A program made the translations under genes and the position numbers. Below, piece by piece: positions 1-7,006 of a stretch of 64,000 nucleotides of DNA. The stretch comes from RGIG6353 sp045653035 (GTDB taxonomy: Bacteria; Bacillota; Clostridia; Oscillospirales; SIG627), in NCBI GenBank assembly GCA_045653035.1, contig JAZOLO010000012.1:1-64000 (forward strand). The letters are read 5' to 3'. The first letter of the stretch is position 1. Each line of letters opens with the position of its first letter. The notes beneath the pieces were generated by a model, which was not told the origin of the DNA, ran no database searches, and worked only from the letters and a program-made list of their open reading frames with translations.

Positions 1-72
1 CAATATTGCGGTGACAATCGTGTATATAATATTATGTTGTTTAGATTTTTTCTTTCCGTACTTTATTGCCAT
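1..72 (-). CDS. N-terminus of a probable membrane protein (partial)
   Basis: A leftward reading frame runs off the window edge. It starts at an ATG whose complement lies at 70-72, with an AGAGG ribosome site about 8 bases upstream (81-85). The 24 visible residues are strongly basic (MAIKYGKKKSKQHN) and turn hydrophobic (IIYTIVTAIL), the usual pattern of a short cytoplasmic tail followed by a first membrane segment or signal anchor. LytR-CpsA-Psr and similar anchored proteins begin like this, but nothing family-specific is visible. The family is not recognised; the start itself is well supported. Confidence 0.55.
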   Translation of the reverse strand, partial: MAIKYGKKKSKQHNIIYTIVTAIL

Positions 73-281
73 AATCATTACCTCTTAAATATATAACACT
101 TCCAATAGTTACACATACCCGTATAAAATTATATCATATATAATTCAAATTTTCAATATTTATTGCTATTTTTCTACTGTTATGATACGACTGATGGGTG
201 ACAAATAAAAAAGAAAATAGACTCCGATGTGATATAATGTTAGCGACCAAACCAAATCACACCACAAAAGAGCTATTTTCT

Positions 282-951
282 ATGGACATTATATCATTAA
301 AATTACACCTTCGTCAACGAGTTTTGAAATATTCTTTAAGATATGGAGTAAGTGCAGCATCGAGGTTTTACAGAGTGAGTCGGAATGCAATATATGAATG
401 GCGAGCAAAGTATGACACAAAGAGCAGAATATCCTGGACAAAAATTACAGCTTGATGTAAAGTTTGTACCGTCATATTGTGTGACAAACGGCACTAAATA
501 TTATCAATTTACCGCTGTAGATCAGTGTACACGCTGGACTTTTCGGGAAATGTACGATGAACTTAGTACCTATAGTGCAGTAGAATTTTTGAAAGCCTTG
601 ATAAAGACAGCACCGTTTCCAATAAGAGAGATACAAGCCGATAACGGAACGGAGTGGACGAGAGCATTGAATAGCGATGATGGTAAACCATCTTTATTCG
701 AGAAAGCTCTTGAAAACTGTGGTATTATATATCACAGAATAAAGGTTGCCACACCCAGACACAATGGCAAGGTAGAACATCAGCACAGAATAGACGAACA
801 ACGTTTTTACAAAAAGATGAAAATGTATAATCTTGCCGACGGAAGAAAACAACTTGAAAAATACAATAAGCTTTCAAACAACATAGCAAAAATTTGTCTC
901 GGCTTCCTAACTCCTAACGAAGCACTTGAAAAATATATTGGTGTGATGTAA
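282..951 (+). pseudogene. Transposase with rve/DDE integrase core, internally deleted and frameshifted
   Basis: Two fragments in different frames make up one transposase. The first, from ATG 282 to about base 418, encodes a helix-turn-helix region (RVLKYSLRYGVSAASRFY, then AIYEWRAKYD). The second, from about base 419 to 951, resumes in the +1 frame with QRAEYPGQKLQLDVKFVPSY and carries the catalytic core: Asp in LDVKF, Asp in ADNGTEW, and a Glu in the KVEHQHRID segment. The linker normally found between the two domains (roughly 80-100 residues) is absent, so this is a deletion plus frame change, not programmed frameshifting. The intact DDE half suggests fairly recent decay. Confidence 0.75.
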
Positions 952-1011
952 GCTTGAAACAGGTTAAGCACAGATGTGCTCAACGCTCTAAAACTATTAT
1001 ATCACTATCGG

Positions 1012-1071
1012 CTTGTCAAGGTAGTAGGTAGTATTTTCTCGCGAAAATCTCCACCTCTCCACCTTGACAAG
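1012..1071. repeat. 11-bp inverted repeat inside the IS right end
   Basis: CTTGTCAAGGT at 1012-1022 and ACCTTGACAAG at 1061-1071 are perfect inverted copies separated by 38 bases. They lie between the transposase stop and the right terminal repeat. They could form a stem in the 3' untranslated part of the transposase mRNA or be an internal transposase-binding site. Confidence 0.5.
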
Positions 1072-1142
1072 AGTCATGCTTTTTTTATTTTTACAAAAAG
1101 TGTCACCCATCATTGACAATTACACACCTCGACCAATAAAAG

Positions 1143-1170
1143 CAGATGCACTTTTGTGTATCTGTTTTTT
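1143..1170 (+). terminator. Rho-independent terminator right of the IS
   Basis: CAGATGCAC (1143-1151) pairs with GTGTATCTG (1156-1164, one G-T pair) across a TTTT loop and is followed by a T-run. It sits just outside the IS and insulates the sdpR promoter from upstream transcription. Confidence 0.6.
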
Positions 1171-1233
1171 GTTTGTGGTAAAATTGAAGTTTTCTCTATT
1201 CCCTGCCATGCCATCAAACATTTACATTTCGTA

Positions 1234-1290
1234 TTGACAGAGAGATTTTTTTATGATATAATACATTTAACAATTAGGTTAAACGTTAAA
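1234..1290 (+). promoter_or_regulatory. sdpR promoter with candidate ArsR-type operator
   Basis: TTGACA at 1234-1239 and TATAAT at 1257-1262 are spaced by exactly 17 bases. Directly after the -10 box lie TTTAAC (1266-1271), its inverted copy GTTAAA (1278-1283) and another GTTAAA (1285-1290). A dyad at the transcription start is where SdpR-type repressors bind their own promoters, so autoregulation is inferred. An AAAGGGG ribosome site follows before ATG 1307. Confidence 0.65.
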
Positions 1291-1306
1291 TGAAAGGGGC
1301 TTTGAT

Positions 1307-1582
1307 ATGGGACTACAAAATACACTTCGTGCACTTTCCGACCCAACACGGCGTGAGATACTGAACCTTTTGAAAAAAGGCAGAATGTCAGCAGGAGATA
1401 TTGTTGATGCATTTGACGTTACTGGAGCATCTATTTCGAGGCATTTATCAATACTTAAGGATGCGGACTTAATAAGAGATAAACGTGAAGGAAAGTACAT
1501 TTTTTACGAGCTCAATGCTTCAGTGTTTGAGGAAATTATACTTTGGATAAAAGGCTTTAAGGAGGATGATAACAATGATTAA
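1307..1582 (+). CDS. sdpR: ArsR-family repressor, SdpR-like autorepressor
   Basis: This 91-residue protein is one winged helix-turn-helix domain. It has the typical ArsR opening LRALSDPTRREIL, a recognition-helix region around residues 35-55 (VTGASISRHLSILKDADLI) and a wing (KREGKYIFYEL). No metal-binding Cys pair is seen, which argues against a metal sensor and for the SdpR branch. The next gene overlaps it and encodes an SdpI-like membrane protein, the classic regulator/immunity pair. In Bacillus, SdpI sequesters SdpR when the SDP toxin is present; transferring that mechanism here is inference. No toxin genes (sdpABC) are nearby. Confidence 0.85.
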   Translation: MGLQNTLRALSDPTRREILNLLKKGRMSAGDIVDAFDVTGASISRHLSILKDADLIRDKREGKYIFYELNASVFEEIILWIKGFKEDDNND

Positions 1583-2621
1583 AAAGAATAAATGGAAACT
1601 GATTTTGGCATCCGTATTTACTGTACTTCCCTCGATTGTACTTTATATTTGGGGTAGTTTCATTGAAAAAGAAAACACTTTAAAGGACTTTTTTGCTTTT
1701 CCTATTTCTATCTCACTGTTTTTGCTCGTTATTTTTTGGATTTGCATACTTTTCTCATTCTACGATAATGAAAAGAACGAGCAAAGCGAGAAGGTAATAA
1801 ATTTAATTCTTTGGATAATTCCTTTTATTTCAATTCTTATGTCGGTTGTAATGCTTCTTGTTTCACTTGGCGGAGATAAGTACGTTTCAAATATTATGGC
1901 AGTATTCCTCGGAATCGTATTTATGGTAATAGGCAACTATCTTCCCAAGTGCAAACAAAACAGGACTATAGGAATAAGAATAAAATGGACTCTTACAAAC
2001 GAGGAAAACTGGAATAAGACTCACCGTTTTTCAGGATTCGTATTTACAATTTGCGGTGTGATTCTTATAGTAGTTTCGTTCCTTTCAGAAAAGTTCATTT
2101 TCGCCCTCTTCCCTATCGTTGTGCTTGTAGCTTGTGTTGCATCTACTCTTTACTCGTATTTATACTATAAAAAGCAAATTGGCAATGGAACACTTTTGAA
2201 GGATGATTTTAAAGTTAAAACAAATAAAAAGTTTGGTATTATTTCTGCAATATCGATAACTGTTGTCCTTTTTGCGGCAATTTCTATTCTTTTTGTTGGA
2301 AATATAAAAACTGAATTTAAGGACGACGCCTTCAAGATAAGCTTTACCCTTTGGAATGACTGTGAAATAAGCTTTGAGGATATCGATGCTATCGAGTACA
2401 GAGAAAGCGGTGTGGACGGAAGAAGAATATACGGTTTCGGCTCACCTACGTTTCTTGTAGGTAAATTCAGAAACGCTGAATTCGGCATTTATACCCGTTA
2501 TACTCATACAAAGCAAAAAGAATGTATAGTTATTGACATTGACGGAGAAAAGTACGTAATAAATGCAAAAACTGGTGAAGAAACAAAAACTCTTTACGAA
2601 AAAATAAAGTCAAGCACTTAA
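1575..2621 (+). CDS. sdpI: SdpI-family membrane protein with C-terminal PH-like domain
   Basis: This membrane protein of about 348 residues carries the SdpI signature GNYLPKCKQNRTIGIRIKWT followed by LTNEENWNKTHRFSG near residues 115-155. About eight hydrophobic segments occur in the first 240 residues. The last 100 residues (FKISFTLWNDCEISFEDIDAI... onward) are soluble and resemble a small bacterial PH-like domain, absent from the shortest SdpI proteins. The start at 1575 is chosen over 1566 because AAGGAGG at 1559-1565 is then 9 bases upstream. The gene overlaps sdpR by 8 bases, implying translational coupling. The predicted role is immunity to, or signalling of, an SDP-like peptide; substrate unknown. 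Confidence 0.8.
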   Translation: MIKKNKWKLILASVFTVLPSIVLYIWGSFIEKENTLKDFFAFPISISLFLLVIFWICILFSFYDNEKNEQSEKVINLILWIIPFISILMSVVMLLVSLGGDKYVSNIMAVFLGIVFMVIGNYLPKCKQNRTIGIRIKWTLTNEENWNKTHRFSGFVFTICGVILIVVSFLSEKFIFALFPIVVLVACVASTLYSYLYYKKQIGNGTLLKDDFKVKTNKKFGIISAISITVVLFAAISILFVGNIKTEFKDDAFKISFTLWNDCEISFEDIDAIEYRESGVDGRRIYGFGSPTFLVGKFRNAEFGIYTRYTHTKQKECIVIDIDGEKYVINAKTGEETKTLYEKIKSST

Positions 2622-2632
2622 AATGCTCCCCT

Positions 2633-2680
2633 CAGTCTATCGAAAAAGCAACCTGCGTTAGTGACTTTTTCGATAGACTG
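2633..2680 (+). repeat. Perfect 16-bp hairpin downstream of sdpI
   Basis: CAGTCTATCGAAAAAG at 2633-2648 is followed after 16 bases by its exact reverse complement at 2665-2680. No T-run follows, so it is more likely an mRNA 3'-end stabilising structure or a small repeat element than the terminator itself, which comes next. Confidence 0.6.
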
Positions 2681-2681
2681 A

Positions 2682-2707
2682 AACGTTCTCTCTCGAGAAC
2701 GTTTTTT
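2682..2707 (+). terminator. Terminator of the sdpRI operon
   Basis: AACGTTCTC (2682-2690), loop TCTC, GAGAACGTT (2695-2703), then a run of T. This is a canonical intrinsic terminator. Confidence 0.8.
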
Positions 2708-2745
2708 TGATTTTTTCATAAAATAACAAAAAGGAGTTGATTTAA

Positions 2746-3162
2746 TTGCTTAAGGCAAAAAATGTTCTATCAATAACCGACACTGGTCCAGACCCACTTG
2801 TAGTAAATATCGTAAACGTTGTAATTGATAACGATTATTTCCGTTCCACTTTGTGGACCGGTAATAATCTGCAAGTAACGGTTATGAATATTGAAGCAGG
2901 TGATGACATAGGTGCTGAGATACACGAGGAAGACCAATTTATAAAGATTGAAAGCGGAAGAGCAACGGTCTTTATCGGAAGAAGTGCTGAGGACTTTTAT
3001 TACCAAAGACTCATTGATAAAGATTTCGCGGTTATTATACCTGCAGGAACATGGCATAATATAAAAAACACAGGAGATGTGCCTTTAAAGCTCTATTCTG
3101 TTTACGCTCCTCCACACCACGAAAAAGGTACTATCCACACCACGAAGGAAGAAAGTGAATAA
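2746..3162 (+). CDS. Small cupin-domain protein
   Basis: This 138-residue protein is a single cupin barrel. The first cupin motif appears around residues 60-80 (GDDIGAEIHEEDQFIKIESG, with His and Glu ligands) and the second around 98-120 (PAGTWHNIKNTGDVPLKLYS, ligand His). The start is TTG at 2746, 9 bases after AAGGAG (2731-2736). A C-terminal His-rich tail (PPHHEKGTIHTTKEE) is typical of stand-alone bacterial cupins near sugar or polyketide genes. Metal binding is expected from the motifs; substrate and reaction are not predictable. It stands alone between two terminators or promoters. Confidence 0.8.
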   Translation: MLKAKNVLSITDTGPDPLVVNIVNVVIDNDYFRSTLWTGNNLQVTVMNIEAGDDIGAEIHEEDQFIKIESGRATVFIGRSAEDFYYQRLIDKDFAVIIPAGTWHNIKNTGDVPLKLYSVYAPPHHEKGTIHTTKEESE

Positions 3163-3188
3163 AAAATATTATTATTTTTCATTTTTTC

Positions 3189-3217
3189 TTGAAATAATTA
3201 CAGAAAAATAGTATAAT
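3189..3217 (+). promoter_or_regulatory. Promoter of the prohibitin-like gene
   Basis: TTGAAA (3189-3194), 17-base spacer, TATAAT (3212-3217). The start codon follows 33 bases later, preceded by TTTGGAGG. Confidence 0.7.
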
Positions 3218-3249
3218 GTATTCGTAAAAGAATTTTTGGAGGTAAGAAA

Positions 3250-4080
3250 ATGAACAAGAATTTTAAACTTATACTCACAGCTGTGATTGTCGTATTGGTT
3301 ATAGCGGTTTCAATATCGTTTTTAACGATTATTCCTTCCGGACACACAGGTGTTCTCACAACCTTCGGTAAGGTTTCCGAGGAAGTACTTCAAGAGGGTC
3401 TTCACGTAAAGATGCCTTGGCAGGTAGTACATAAAATAAACAACAGAATTGCAAAGCTTGACGTTGCAACCGAAGCTTTCAGTAAGGATTTACAGACTGT
3501 TTCTACACTCATTGCCGTAGAGTACAGAGTTGATAAATCAAAATCCTATTCCATTTTCAAGGAAGTAGGAGATTTTTATGAGTCAATTCTTGTTCTTCCC
3601 GCGGCAAACGAAGTTCTAAAATCGATAGTTTCCCAGTATACAGCAGAAGAAACCATCACAAACAGAGAACTGATATCAGGCGGTCTTGTTGTTGAGCTCA
3701 ATGAGAAGCTCAACGATATAGGTATCACCGTTGAATACGTAAATATTATTGACTTTGACTTTTCTGAAGCCTACATCAGTGCCGTTGAGGAAAAGCAGGT
3801 AGCAGAGCAAAAGCTTCTCAAGGCAAAAACAGAGGCTGAGGAAAAGAAGGTTATCGAGCAGGGCGAAGCCGATGCCATGCTTATCAAGGCGCAGGCTGAA
3901 GCCGATGCACTCATCATAAAGGCTGAATCGGAAGCAAAGGCAAATGAGGTTATTGCAAACTCCATCAAGGAAGGACTCGTAGATTATAAAACCATTGAAA
4001 AGTGGGACGGCAAGCTTCCTTACGCTACAGGTTCAAGCTCTATTATAGATTTTTCTGCATTTGAAAAATCTGTTGATTGA
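3250..4080 (+). CDS. SPFH/prohibitin-family membrane protein (HflC-like)
   Basis: This 276-residue protein has one N-terminal membrane anchor (residues 7-29), an SPFH domain from about residue 30 to 190 (PSGHTGVLTTFGKV, KMPWQVVHKINNRI) and an Ala/Glu-rich coiled coil at 185-235 (EEKQVAEQKLLKAKTEAEEK, with repeated EADA). This is the architecture of prohibitins and HflC. Such proteins oligomerise into large membrane rings and often modulate FtsH or organise lipid domains. No partner (hflK, ftsH, nfeD) is adjacent, so the client is unknown. It is monocistronic with its own promoter. Confidence 0.8.
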   Translation: MNKNFKLILTAVIVVLVIAVSISFLTIIPSGHTGVLTTFGKVSEEVLQEGLHVKMPWQVVHKINNRIAKLDVATEAFSKDLQTVSTLIAVEYRVDKSKSYSIFKEVGDFYESILVLPAANEVLKSIVSQYTAEETITNRELISGGLVVELNEKLNDIGITVEYVNIIDFDFSEAYISAVEEKQVAEQKLLKAKTEAEEKKVIEQGEADAMLIKAQAEADALIIKAESEAKANEVIANSIKEGLVDYKTIEKWDGKLPYATGSSSIIDFSAFEKSVD

Positions 4081-4182
4081 AAATTTAATTTTATTATTGC
4101 TTTTTTAGTGAACAGGTGTTATAATAAAAAAAGATACCGAACAGTAAAGCGTTAAAAATACAAGGAGGCAAAACACACTGTT

Positions 4183-4932
4183 ATGGAAATGAATCTCAAT
4201 CGATTGCTGTCCTTGCTTGTAACGAAGCTCAAGTACATAATACTTGTGGCAGTGTTACTGGCAGTCATGACATTTGGCTATACAAAGCTCTTTGTTACCG
4301 AAAAATACACCTCATCTGCACAGTTTATTGTAAGCATGGAGGCAGTCCAAAACAAAACAGCGGAATTTTCTTACGCTCAACAGACTCTTAATTACTATCT
4401 TCCCATTTTTAGGGCAGATGATTTCTTCAAAGATGTTGCCGACATCTACAATGAAAAAAAAGAAAACACAGTTTACACTTCAAAGCAAATAAAGTCAATG
4501 ACCTCTATTTCTCCCTCCAGCAACGCAGACGAGCCTACGTTCTTTATTAGAGTAACGGCTGAAACCCCGGAAGTTGCTTTTGACCTTGCAGAGGTAATAT
4601 CAGGATACGCTATTGAAAAAATAGATAAAGATCACGAATCTCTTAATAAACTCACTATAATAGACTCACCTGAACCCCCTCTTTCTCCATCTTCTCCCAA
4701 CGCAAACAAAAATACACTTCTCGGTTTTGTTATTGGAGCTCTTCTCTCAGCAGCGTTCTTCGTATGCCGTGAGCTCTTTGACGGAAGAATTAAAAACGTA
4801 GAAGATATTTCAAACGAATACGACATCCCTGTGCTTGGCGTTATTCCTGACAGCACTGCTGACTCTCCAAACGGAAAAACTGTTCGCTCAAACAAAAAGA
4901 GCAAAGACAGCAAAGCAAAGGAGGGGGCATAA
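4183..4932 (+). CDS. Wzz-type chain-length regulator / BY-kinase activator (CapA/YwqC-like)
   Basis: This 249-residue protein has two membrane helices, at about residues 17-36 (LKYIILVAVLLAVMTFGY) and 178-200 (TLLGFVIGALLSAAFFVCRE), flanking an extracellular Wzz domain. The PxxP-like segment before the second helix (PEPPLSPSSPNANKN) is characteristic. In Gram-positives this protein activates a cytoplasmic tyrosine kinase that controls polysaccharide polymer length. The kinase is the next gene, overlapping by one base (TAATG). AAGGAGG lies at 4162-4168, a long 14 bases before ATG 4183. The Lys/Ser-rich cytoplasmic tail likely contacts the kinase. No polysaccharide biosynthesis genes follow. 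Confidence 0.85.
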   Translation: MEMNLNRLLSLLVTKLKYIILVAVLLAVMTFGYTKLFVTEKYTSSAQFIVSMEAVQNKTAEFSYAQQTLNYYLPIFRADDFFKDVADIYNEKKENTVYTSKQIKSMTSISPSSNADEPTFFIRVTAETPEVAFDLAEVISGYAIEKIDKDHESLNKLTIIDSPEPPLSPSSPNANKNTLLGFVIGALLSAAFFVCRELFDGRIKNVEDISNEYDIPVLGVIPDSTADSPNGKTVRSNKKSKDSKAKEGA

Positions 4933-5699
4933 TGGCACAGAATATTGTAAATAAGCCAGATAACGATGCACTTCACGCCGCAAGCGGCGGACTCCCTTCG
5001 GCTACAATGTTTGCTATAAAAGAAGCTTACAAGTCTATAAGAACTAACATTATTCTTAATCTTGAAAACAAGCCTTGCCACATTATAGTTGTAACCAGCT
5101 CGCTCCCCGGTGAAGGTAAGTCCACTTCCTCCATAAATCTTTCAATTGCAATTGCACAGTTTGAGAAAAAAGTTCTCATGATTGATGCAGACCTTAGAAA
5201 AACAAAGGCTTCAAAATATATGAAGCTCAACTCTTCTCTCGGTCTTACCGACGTGGTTAAGCAAGAAGCAAAGTTTGAAGACGTTGTAAATACTACCAAA
5301 TATCCGCATTTTGATTTTCTTTCTTCAGGCACGATTGTCAACAACCCCGCAGAAATACTTGCAAGCCGTGCGATGAACACTATGCTTGAACAACTGAGTC
5401 AAAAGTATGATTACATTATCATAGACACACCTCCTGTAAACGTAGTATCCGATTCTCTTCCTCTTATAAGAAAGTCTGACGGTGTTGTACTTGTAGCGCG
5501 TGAGCTTGTAATCACATCAAAAGATTTCAGCAAGCTTGTGAACAGCATGAACCTTATTAAAGCAAACATCCTCGGTCTCATCTATATAGGTACAGATTCC
5601 ACACAGCCATATTATCACTCCAAAAACTATTTTGGTAAATACGGCAAGTACACCAAGTACGCCAAGAAGCACGGATACAGTACCTACGATACTATCTAA
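4932..5699 (+). CDS. Bacterial tyrosine kinase (CpsD/CapB/YwqD-like)
   Basis: This is a 255-residue BY-kinase. Walker A is SSLPGEGKSTSS (about residues 56-67), Walker A' is VLMIDADLRK (about 84-93) and Walker B is YIIIDTPPV (about 162-170). The C-terminus is a tyrosine cluster (YYHSKNYFGKYGKYTKYAKK) that such kinases trans-autophosphorylate, setting the assembly state of the exopolysaccharide machinery with the adjacent Wzz-like protein. The order and one-base overlap are standard. Oddly, a terminator follows at once and no glycosyltransferase or flippase genes are linked, so the polymer controlled is unknown. Confidence 0.9.
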   Translation: MAQNIVNKPDNDALHAASGGLPSATMFAIKEAYKSIRTNIILNLENKPCHIIVVTSSLPGEGKSTSSINLSIAIAQFEKKVLMIDADLRKTKASKYMKLNSSLGLTDVVKQEAKFEDVVNTTKYPHFDFLSSGTIVNNPAEILASRAMNTMLEQLSQKYDYIIIDTPPVNVVSDSLPLIRKSDGVVLVARELVITSKDFSKLVNSMNLIKANILGLIYIGTDSTQPYYHSKNYFGKYGKYTKYAKKHGYSTYDTI

Positions 5700-5706
5700 A
5701 GAATTG

Positions 5707-5738
5707 AAAGGCTCAATAATTAGAGCCTTTCTTTTTAT
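5707..5738 (+). terminator. Terminator of the Wzz/BY-kinase operon
   Basis: AAAGGCTC (5707-5714) pairs with GAGCCTTT (5723-5730) and is followed by CTTTTTATTT. Confidence 0.75.
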
Positions 5739-5779
5739 TTATTTTGTTAAAAAGATGTGAACTTTTTCAAAAAAAGCAC

Positions 5780-5807
5780 TTGACATATTACAAAAAGGTG
5801 ATATACT
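5780..5807 (+). promoter_or_regulatory. Promoter of the sigma-factor gene
   Basis: TTGACA (5780-5785), 16-base spacer, TATACT (5802-5807). Both boxes are near consensus for the housekeeping sigma factor. Confidence 0.7.
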
Positions 5808-5842
5808 TAGTGTATAAGTATATCATTCGGAGTGTAGTGTAA

Positions 5843-6430
5843 ATGTCAATCTCCAAGGAATCTCACGAAAGCTTTCTTTTAGCTCTTATAAAAGAAGGAA
5901 ACCACGATGCATTTTTGGAATTGTCAAAGCAATATGAAGGCGTTATCAAAAAAATGGCTCTCTCTCCGAAGGTAACCGAGAATGAAAAGGATGACCTTTT
6001 TCAAGAGGGGCTTATCGGGCTTTATAAAGCTGCGGTAACCTATGACGAAAATTCGTCTGCTACCTTTTCTACATTCGCACATATATGCATAAAGCATAGT
6101 ATTATATCGGCATTAAGAATATATTACAGCAACAAAAATTATCCCATTCGTTCTTCTCTGTCACTTGATATAGGCGAAGAAGAAATTTTGAAAATTCAAG
6201 GTCTTGGTCTCATTACAGAGCCCGAAAAGCTTCTTATTGAAAAAGAAAGCTATGAGGCTCTCATGTCGAAAATCGACTCGGAGCTTTCCGCTTATGAAAG
6301 AAAAGTTTTTAAATTTTTCCTTCAAGGAATGTCTTACTCCGATATTTCGAAAAGGTTGCAAACATCCACTAAATCGGTTGGTAATGCGATTCAACGTATC
6401 AGAGGCAAGCTGAAGTTATTGATAGGGTAA
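5843..6430 (+). CDS. Sigma-70 family RNA polymerase sigma factor, SigH-like
   Basis: This 195-residue sigma factor has region 2 at about residues 15-95 (DDLFQEGLIGLYKAAVTYDE is the -10 recognition part) and region 4 at about 135-195 (AYERKVFKFFLQGMSYSDIS then SVGNAIQRIRGKLK). It is shorter than primary sigma factors, has no region 1.1, and shows the SLSLD segment between regions seen in Spo0H/SigH. In Bacillus, rlmB lies just upstream of sigH; here rlmB is two genes downstream, weakly supporting the SigH call. No anti-sigma gene is adjacent. SigH acts in early sporulation and competence in relatives. A generic sigma-30 type factor cannot be excluded. Confidence 0.75.
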   Translation: MSISKESHESFLLALIKEGNHDAFLELSKQYEGVIKKMALSPKVTENEKDDLFQEGLIGLYKAAVTYDENSSATFSTFAHICIKHSIISALRIYYSNKNYPIRSSLSLDIGEEEILKIQGLGLITEPEKLLIEKESYEALMSKIDSELSAYERKVFKFFLQGMSYSDISKRLQTSTKSVGNAIQRIRGKLKLLIG

Positions 6431-6477
6431 ATGCTCTGTTCCTATATAAACTTAATTCAATATCAGCCAATATGTCT

Positions 6478-6576
6478 GCATAGCTTAAAAAAAGTGCTCT
6501 TATGAGAGATGGCGGTGAAAATCCGCTTGCGGACTATGCCGAAAAGGCGCATAAATTTTTTATAACCGAAAGAGGT
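6478..6576 (+). promoter_or_regulatory. Compact folded 5' leader before the zinc-ribbon gene
   Basis: Several short helices nest together. GCATAG (6478-6483) pairs with CTATGC (6534-6539) and encloses CTCT-TATG-AGAG (6497-6508) and GCGG-TGAAAAT-CCGC (6512-6526). A GCC-GAAAA-GGC hairpin follows (6538-6548) and the AGAGGT ribosome site is at 6571-6576. The three-way junction just ahead of a start codon suggests cis-regulation. It does not match any riboswitch class I can recall closely enough to name. Confidence 0.3.
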
Positions 6577-6582
6577 AACAAG

Positions 6583-6861
6583 ATGTACGAGGACAAGACA
6601 TTAGTCTGCAAGGATTGCGGAAACGAATTCGTTTTCACTGCAGGTGAGCAGGAATTCTATGCAGAAAAAGGCTTCAAAAACGAGCCTCAGAGATGCAAGG
6701 CATGTCGTGATGCAAGAAAAGCTAACGGTAAGCCTGCAAGAGAATTATTCACAACTACATGTGCTAATTGCGGAAAAGAAGCTAAGGTTCCTTTCCAGCC
6801 CAGCAATGATCGCCCTGTTTATTGCAGCGAGTGTTTCGCAGCTATGAAGGACCAGCAGTAA
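6583..6861 (+). CDS. Small zinc-ribbon protein
   Basis: This 92-residue protein has two Cys4 zinc-ribbon halves: CKDCG with CKAC (about residues 10-47) and CANCG with CSEC (about 64-86). The upstream in-frame region to 6502 could be translated but lacks a ribosome site, whereas ATG 6583 follows AGAGGT by 6 bases, so 6583 is chosen. It corresponds to the 'probable zinc-ribbon domain' proteins common in Clostridia, whose function is not established; similar ribbons bind nucleic acid or ribosomes. A very strong terminator follows, so the gene has its own transcript with a folded leader. Confidence 0.8.
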   Translation: MYEDKTLVCKDCGNEFVFTAGEQEFYAEKGFKNEPQRCKACRDARKANGKPARELFTTTCANCGKEAKVPFQPSNDRPVYCSECFAAMKDQQ

Positions 6862-6887
6862 TATATAACCCCTTCAGTGAGTAATTT

Positions 6888-6922
6888 AAAAGCACAACGG
6901 AAAATTCCGTTGTGCTTTTTAC
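6888..6922 (+). terminator. Strong terminator after the zinc-ribbon gene
   Basis: A perfect 15-bp stem, AAAAGCACAACGGAA (6888-6902) with TTCCGTTGTGCTTTT (6905-6919), has a two-base loop. It can work on both strands. Confidence 0.85.
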
Positions 6923-7006
6923 TGTAAAAAAATTCAGATTATTTTACAATAAATGTGTACAAAAGCATTTTTTTATGTTATACTTTATAAAGAGGTATGA
7001 TAAATT

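Larger units (their letters stand above)
192..1112. mobile_element. Degenerate insertion sequence with 12-bp terminal inverted repeats
   Basis: The 12-mer TGATGGGTGACA at 192-203 recurs inverted as TGTCACCCATCA at 1101-1112, framing a broken DDE transposase. The 920-bp element is shorter than expected because the middle of the transposase gene is missing. No convincing target-site duplication is visible outside the repeats. Downstream of the transposase the element carries an 11-bp inverted repeat (CTTGTCAAGGT at 1012-1022, ACCTTGACAAG at 1061-1071). By protein type it resembles IS481/IS3-like rve elements; the exact family cannot be fixed by eye. It cannot move by itself. Confidence 0.7.

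Noticed and set aside
198..951. Programmed frameshift joining the two transposase frames
   Set aside because: No slippery run lies at the junction, and the linker between HTH and DDE domains is missing, so a deletion explains the frame change.
6478..6582. SAM riboswitch before the zinc-ribbon gene
   Set aside because: Only the CTCTTAT opening and scattered pieces match; the conserved cores of SAM-I and SMK leaders are not present.
6502..6582. N-terminal extension of the zinc-ribbon protein
   Set aside because: The added segment has no ribosome site and coincides with the folded leader; ATG 6583 has AGAGGT at proper spacing.
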